Assembly: GCA_041687395.1 (NCBI GenBank)
Contig: JAWLCA010000016.1
Coordinates: 39,652 to 103,651 of the forward strand
DNA length: 64,000 nt
Reading direction: 5' to 3'
Source of the DNA: JAWLCA01 sp041687395
Lineage (GTDB): Bacteria; Pseudomonadota; Alphaproteobacteria; Rhodobacterales; Rhodobacteraceae
Both the position numbers and the translations under genes were made by a program. Under the pieces are notes generated by a model. The model was given only the letters and a program-made list of their open reading frames with translations, was not told the origin of the DNA and ran no database searches. Each line of letters opens with the position of its first letter. Position 1 is the first letter of the stretch. This document shows, piece by piece, positions 59,983 through 64,000 of the stretch.

Positions 59983-60342
59983 ATGAAGTACACCGAAGAC
60001 CATGAATGGCTGCGCGTCGAGGGCGACCTCGTCGTGGTGGGCATTACCGAACACGCCGCGACGCAACTGGGCGATGTGGTGTTCGTGGAGCTGCCCGAGG
60101 TCGAGGCCGTGGTCGCCAAGGGCGACGAGGTCTGCGTGATCGAGAGCGTGAAGGCAGCGAGCGACATCCTCGCGCCGGTGGACGGCGAGATCGTCGAGGT
60201 GAACGACGCGCTGGTGACCAACCCCGGCCTGGTGAACGAGGACCCGACCGGGGATGCCTGGTTCTTCAAGCTGAAGGTCGACGATCTGTCGGTCCTCGAC
60301 GACTTCATGGACGAAGACGAATACGCCGACCTGATCGGCTGA
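59983..60342 (+). CDS. gcvH: Glycine cleavage system H protein
   Basis: GcvH is the lipoyl carrier that shuttles aminomethyl between GcvP and GcvT. The 119-aa protein has YTEDHEWLRVEGDLVVVGIT, QLGDVVFVELPEVE, the lipoylation Lys in VIESVKAASDI (Lys57) and NEDPTGDAWFFKL near the end. It is 10 nt after gcvT, with GAGGGACG as ribosome site. Confidence 0.97.
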   Translation: MKYTEDHEWLRVEGDLVVVGITEHAATQLGDVVFVELPEVEAVVAKGDEVCVIESVKAASDILAPVDGEIVEVNDALVTNPGLVNEDPTGDAWFFKLKVDDLSVLDDFMDEDEYADLIG

Positions 60343-60350
60343 GGGATGCA

Positions 60351-63191
60351 ATGACCTATACCCCCGTTGCCTACGACCCCTACGATTTCGCCAACCGCCG
60401 GCACATCGGCCCCTCGCCCGACGAGATGGCCGACATGCTGATGGCGGTGGGGGCGCCGAGCCTGGACGCGCTGATCGACGAGACGGTGCCCGCCAGCATC
60501 CGGCAGAAGTATCCGCTGACCTGGGCGCCGCTGGCCGAGCACGAGCTGCTGGCGCGGATGCGCGAGGTGGCGGGGAAGAACAAGGTGATGACCAGCCTGA
60601 TCGGGCAGGGGTATTACGGCACCAACACGCCCCCGGTGATCCAGCGCAACATCTTCGAGAACCCGGCCTGGTACACCGCCTATACCCCCTACCAGCCCGA
60701 GATCGCCCAAGGGCGGCTGGAGGCGCTGTTGAACTACCAGACGATGGTGGCGGATCTGACGGGGCTGCCGATCGCCAACGCCAGCCTGCTGGACGAAGCG
60801 ACGGCGGCGGCCGAGGCGATGGTGATGGCACAGCGGGTGGCGAAGTCGAAGGCGGGGGCGTTCTTCGTGGATCGCAACTGCCATCCGCAGACCATCGCGG
60901 TAATGCAGACCCGTGCAGCACCCCTGGGAATCGAGTTGATCGTGGGTGACCCCGAGAAGCTGGAAACGGCCAAGGTATTTGGTGCGATCTTCCAGTATCC
61001 TGGCACCTATGGCCACGTTACCGACTTCACCGACCAGATCGCCGCCCTGCACGAAGCGAAGGCGGTGGCGGTCGTGGCGACGGACCTGCTGGCGCTGACG
61101 ATGCTGAAGGAGCCGGGCGCGATGGGGGCGGACATCGCGGTGGGATCCAGCCAGCGATTCGGCGTGCCGCTGGGCTATGGCGGTCCGCACGCGGCCTTCA
61201 TGTCCTGCCGCGACGACTACAAGCGGTCGATGCCCGGGCGGATCGTGGGCGTGTCGGTGGACGCACGCGGCAACCCGGCTTACCGGCTGGCGCTGCAGAC
61301 GCGCGAGCAGCACATCCGGCGCGAAAAGGCCACCAGCAACGTCTGCACCGCGCAGGCGCTTCTGGCGGTGATGGCGTCGTTCTATGCCGTGTTTCACGGG
61401 CCCAAGGGCCTGCGGGCGATTGCCGAGAGGGTGCATTTCCTGGCCAACCGGCTGGCGCGTGCGTTGAAGGCTGCCGGGGCCAAGGTCAGCCCCAAGGCGT
61501 TCTTCGACACCATCACGGTCGAGGTGGGTGTGGGGCAGGCCGGGATTCTGGCGGCCGCGCGCCACGAGGGGCTGAACTTCCGCAAGATCGGGTCGGATCG
61601 TGTCGGCATCAGCTTGGACGAGACGACGGACGAGCGGGTGCTGATCCGCGTGCTGCGCGCTTTCGGCATTGAGGGGGTACCGCCACATCGGGCCGATCTG
61701 GGCTTCCCCGAGGCAATGCTGCGCCAGTCGGACTATCTGACCCATCCGGTCTTCCACATGAACCGGGCGGAATCGGAGATGATGCGCTACATGCGGCGTC
61801 TGTCCGACCGCGACCTGGCGCTGGACCGGGCGATGATCCCCCTGGGGTCGTGCACCATGAAGCTGAACGCAGCGGCCGAGATGATGCCGGTCAGCTGGCC
61901 CGAATTCGGCAGCTTGCACCCGTTCGTTCCCGCTGATCAGGCTGCGGGCTATGCCGAGGTGATCGCCGATCTGTCCGACAAGCTGTGCGAGATCACCGGC
62001 TATGACGCCATGTCGATGCAGCCGAATTCCGGCGCACAAGGGGAATACGCGGGGCTTCTTACGATCCAGGCCTATCACCGGGCAAACGGGCAGGGGCAGC
62101 GCGACATCTGCCTGATCCCGGTGTCTGCCCACGGTACCAACCCGGCCAGCGCGCAGATGGCGGGGATGCAGGTGGTGGTGGTGAAATCCGCCCCCAACGG
62201 CGATGTGGATCTGGATGATTTCTGCGCCAAGGCCGAGGCCGCGGGCGACCGGCTGGCCGCCTGCATGATCACCTATCCCAGCACGCATGGGGTGTTCGAG
62301 GAGACGGTGCGCGAGGTCTGCAAGATCACCCACGACCACGGCGGCCAGGTCTATCTCGACGGCGCAAACCTGAACGCGATGGTCGGCGTGTCGAAGCCCG
62401 GCGAGATCGGGTCGGACGTGAGCCACCTGAACCTGCACAAGACCTTCGCCATTCCGCATGGCGGCGGCGGCCCCGGCATGGGGCCGATCGGGGTGAAGGC
62501 GCATCTGGCACCCTATCTTCCTGGGCATCCGGAAACCGGGGGCGACGAGGGGCCGGTGAGTGCCGCGCCCTATGGCTCGGCCTCGATCCTGCTGATTTCA
62601 TGGGCCTATTGCCTGATGATGGGCGGCGCGGGGCTGACGCAGGCAACCAAGGTGGCGATCCTGAATGCCAACTACGTCGCGGCGCGGCTGCGGGGCGACT
62701 ACGACATCCTGTTCATGGGCAACAAGGGGCGCGTGGCGCATGAATGCATCCTGGACACCCGGCCCTTTGCCGCCGCTGGAATCACCGTGGACGACATCGC
62801 GAAGCGGCTGATCGACAACGGTTTTCACGCGCCCACGATGAGCTGGCCGGTGGCGGGCACGCTGATGGTGGAGCCGACGGAGAGCGAGACCAAGGCCGAG
62901 ATCGACCGCTTCATCACCGCGCTTCAGGCGATCCGGGCCGAGATCCGGGCGGTTGAGCAGGGTGAGATCGACCCGGAGAACAACCCGCTGAAGCACGCCC
63001 CGCACACGGTAGAGGATCTGGTGGCGGACTGGGACCGCCCCTATCCGCGCGAGCAGGGCTGCTTCCCGCCCGCGTCGTTCCGCGTGGACAAGTACTGGCC
63101 CCCGGTCGGGAGGGTGGACAACGTCTACGGCGACCGCCACCTGATCTGCACCTGCCCGCCGCTGGAAGCCTATGCCGAGGCGGCCGAGTAG
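60351..63191 (+). CDS. gcvP: Glycine dehydrogenase (decarboxylating), P protein
   Basis: GcvP is the PLP enzyme that decarboxylates glycine. The 946-aa single-chain form is normal for proteobacteria. It has FANRRHIGPSPDEMADML, GQGYYGTNTPPVIQRNIFEN, LLDEATAAAEAMVMAQRV, PLGSCTMKLNAAAEMMPVSW and the PLP-Lys region HLNLHKTFAIPHGGGGPGMG. ATG 60351 is 8 nt past gcvH and follows GAGGGA. A long frame on the other strand here is a codon-bias artefact. Confidence 0.97.
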   Translation: MTYTPVAYDPYDFANRRHIGPSPDEMADMLMAVGAPSLDALIDETVPASIRQKYPLTWAPLAEHELLARMREVAGKNKVMTSLIGQGYYGTNTPPVIQRNIFENPAWYTAYTPYQPEIAQGRLEALLNYQTMVADLTGLPIANASLLDEATAAAEAMVMAQRVAKSKAGAFFVDRNCHPQTIAVMQTRAAPLGIELIVGDPEKLETAKVFGAIFQYPGTYGHVTDFTDQIAALHEAKAVAVVATDLLALTMLKEPGAMGADIAVGSSQRFGVPLGYGGPHAAFMSCRDDYKRSMPGRIVGVSVDARGNPAYRLALQTREQHIRREKATSNVCTAQALLAVMASFYAVFHGPKGLRAIAERVHFLANRLARALKAAGAKVSPKAFFDTITVEVGVGQAGILAAARHEGLNFRKIGSDRVGISLDETTDERVLIRVLRAFGIEGVPPHRADLGFPEAMLRQSDYLTHPVFHMNRAESEMMRYMRRLSDRDLALDRAMIPLGSCTMKLNAAAEMMPVSWPEFGSLHPFVPADQAAGYAEVIADLSDKLCEITGYDAMSMQPNSGAQGEYAGLLTIQAYHRANGQGQRDICLIPVSAHGTNPASAQMAGMQVVVVKSAPNGDVDLDDFCAKAEAAGDRLAACMITYPSTHGVFEETVREVCKITHDHGGQVYLDGANLNAMVGVSKPGEIGSDVSHLNLHKTFAIPHGGGGPGMGPIGVKAHLAPYLPGHPETGGDEGPVSAAPYGSASILLISWAYCLMMGGAGLTQATKVAILNANYVAARLRGDYDILFMGNKGRVAHECILDTRPFAAAGITVDDIAKRLIDNGFHAPTMSWPVAGTLMVEPTESETKAEIDRFITALQAIRAEIRAVEQGEIDPENNPLKHAPHTVEDLVADWDRPYPREQGCFPPASFRVDKYWPPVGRVDNVYGDRHLICTCPPLEAYAEAAE

Positions 63192-63208
63192 GGCTTGAAG
63201 CGACACCG

Positions 63209-63252
63209 CGCGGCCTCCATCTATTCCGGCAACGGAATGTATGGAGGCCGCG
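63209..63252 (+). promoter_or_regulatory. GCAA-capped hairpin that covers the trxC ribosome site
   Basis: Arms CGCGGCCTCCAT (63209-63220) and ATGGAGGCCGCG (63241-63252) pair perfectly over 12 bp; after a 2-nt internal loop a second stem ATTCCG/CGGAAT closes on a GCAA (GNRA) tetraloop. The 3' arm holds the only Shine-Dalgarno sequence (GGAGG, 63243-63247) and ends on the base just before the trxC ATG. It lies 17 nt after the gcvP stop. It may control translation, or act as the gcvP 3' end structure; no U-tract. Confidence 0.65.
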
Positions 63253-63707
63253 ATGGCTGACTCCCTGAAATTGACCTGCACCACCTGTGGCCAGACGAAT
63301 CGCGTGCCCGCCGACCGTTTGGGCGCGGGGCCGAAATGTGGCAGCTGCGGCGACCCGCTGGCGAACGGCAAGGTGGCCGAGCTGGACCCGGCGACCTTTG
63401 CCAAGATAATCCGCGATGAGGTGCCCGTGCTGGTGGATTTCTGGGCGCCGTGGTGCGGCCCGTGCCGGACGATGGCGCCGCAGTTTGCCCAGGCCGCCAA
63501 GGTGCTGGCGCCGGGCGTGCGTCTGGCGAAGCTGAACACCAGGACCACCCCGAGATGTCCGCCCGACAGAACATCCGCGGTATCCCGGCGCTGATCCTGT
63601 ATCACCGGGGCCGCGAACTGGGGCGGCTGACCGGCGCGCGCCCTGCCGCCGAGATCGAGGCGTTTGCCCGAGCCCATGCGCCCGCGATGTCCCGCGGCAC
63701 GGCTTGA
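63253..63707 (+). pseudogene. trxC: Thioredoxin 2 (TrxC), broken by a -1 frameshift
   Basis: The N-terminal zinc ribbon (LTCTTCGQTNRVPADRLGAG, KCGSCGDPL) and the active site VDFWAPWCGPCRTMAPQFAQ identify TrxC, a cytoplasmic stress thioredoxin. The frame holds to ...VRLAKLNT at 63540, then runs into ~18 unrelated codons and a stop at 63594. The expected continuation EDHPEMSARQNIRGIPALIL then YHRGRELGRLTG lies in another frame from 63541 to a stop at 63707. Restoring one G between 63540 and 63541 would give a normal ~151-aa protein. A real mutation or a missed base are both possible. Start 63253 follows GGAGG. Confidence 0.85.
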
Positions 63708-63743
63708 CAAATTCGGACGGCCGCGACATTACCCGCAACCGTT

Positions 63744-63819
<76 letters not shown>

Positions 63820-63929
63820 GCCCGCACTTTAGGGAAGAAAAATCCGCTAACACCTTGATAGTTCGCCCTGAACAACACTCATGCCATTGATTTTGCGCTG
63901 GAACGTTGTGGTTTTTCTCGCCATGACCT

Positions 63930-63963
63930 GCAGGGTTTTGTAAGATTTCGACCGAAACCCTGC
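63930..63963. repeat. Inverted repeat downstream of tRNA-Ala
   Basis: GCAGGGTTT (63930-63938) and AAACCCTGC (63955-63963) are perfect 9-bp arms with a 16-nt loop, 110 nt past the tRNA. No T-run follows on the plus strand. The last 180 bp of the window otherwise hold nothing I recognise. Confidence 0.5.
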
Positions 63964-64000
63964 AATTTCGGTCCTGCCCATGAAGCATCGCCAGCGCCCT

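Noticed and set aside
59406..62528. A 1040-codon open frame on the minus strand across gcvT-gcvP
   Set aside because: It mirrors the codon bias of gcvTHP, has no recognisable domain and is His/Arg/Gln-rich, as antisense frames of GC-rich genes are.

Overview
The window is high-GC DNA from an alphaproteobacterium, most likely of the order Rhodobacterales (Rhodobacter/Roseobacter/Paracoccus group). This rests on family resemblance and layout: a TPP riboswitch before thiBPQ, etfBA, ald with a divergent Lrp-type regulator, a PuuD-type urate hydroxylase, a Zur-controlled znuA/zur-znuCB block, mreBCD-mrdA-rodA, a tandem glycine riboswitch before gcvTHP, and CtrA-like sites (TTAA-N7-TTAA) by signalling genes. 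There is no phage, insertion sequence or CRISPR array. It reads as chromosome made of compact, often translationally coupled operons.

Layout. 1-793: 5' part of aroC. 886-4261: TPP riboswitch and thiamine importer thiBPQ. 4512-5337: a methyltransferase gene that looks frameshifted. 5505-7192: etfBA. 7327-9041: ald and its Lrp/AsnC regulator. 9056-14611: a signalling island with an eight-PAS hybrid kinase, two small genes and a single-REC regulator, bracketed by two CtrA-like boxes. 14832-17416: molybdate importer modABC. 17459-24364: purine degradation from a purine permease through urate hydroxylase, HIU hydrolase, a fused allantoinase/OHCU decarboxylase, ureidoglycine aminohydrolase and ureidoglycolate lyase, with a LysR regulator. 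24461-28524: a five-gene operon of the De Ley-Doudoroff (galactose/galactonate) type. 28592-31713: zinc uptake with two Zur boxes. 31695-41627: an amine/alcohol catabolic cluster (Fe-ADH, ALDH, glutamine-synthetase-like ligase, TRAP transporter, N-formylglutamate amidohydrolase-like protein, RpiR regulator, FAD oxidoreductase). 41689-42690: a nucleotide-sugar epimerase. 42841-49378: rod-shape operon mreBCD-mrdA-rodA plus a GhrA-like reductase. 49532-51254: leuA with a leucine-rich leader peptide. 51442-53763: parC. 53822-58515: assorted small metabolic and stress genes. 58630-63191: glycine riboswitch and gcvTHP. 63253-63707: trxC broken by a frameshift. 63744-63819: tRNA-Ala(CGC).

How genes work together. 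The molybdate importer adjoins the purine genes, which makes sense because xanthine dehydrogenase, feeding urate into this pathway, is a molybdenum enzyme. Every step from urate to glyoxylate is encoded here except allantoate hydrolysis. In the amine cluster, gamma-glutamylation followed by oxidation is a plausible but unproven scheme.

The most unusual signals are outside the genes. Four intergenic elements share a perfect 16-20 bp palindrome with core CACGCGTG and covarying arms, followed at a fixed 38-40 nt by a GTTAAC-type box. leuA is preceded by an apparently leaderless attenuation peptide. A GCAA-capped hairpin buries the ribosome binding site of trxC. A run of degenerate 11-bp repeats lies near 56900.
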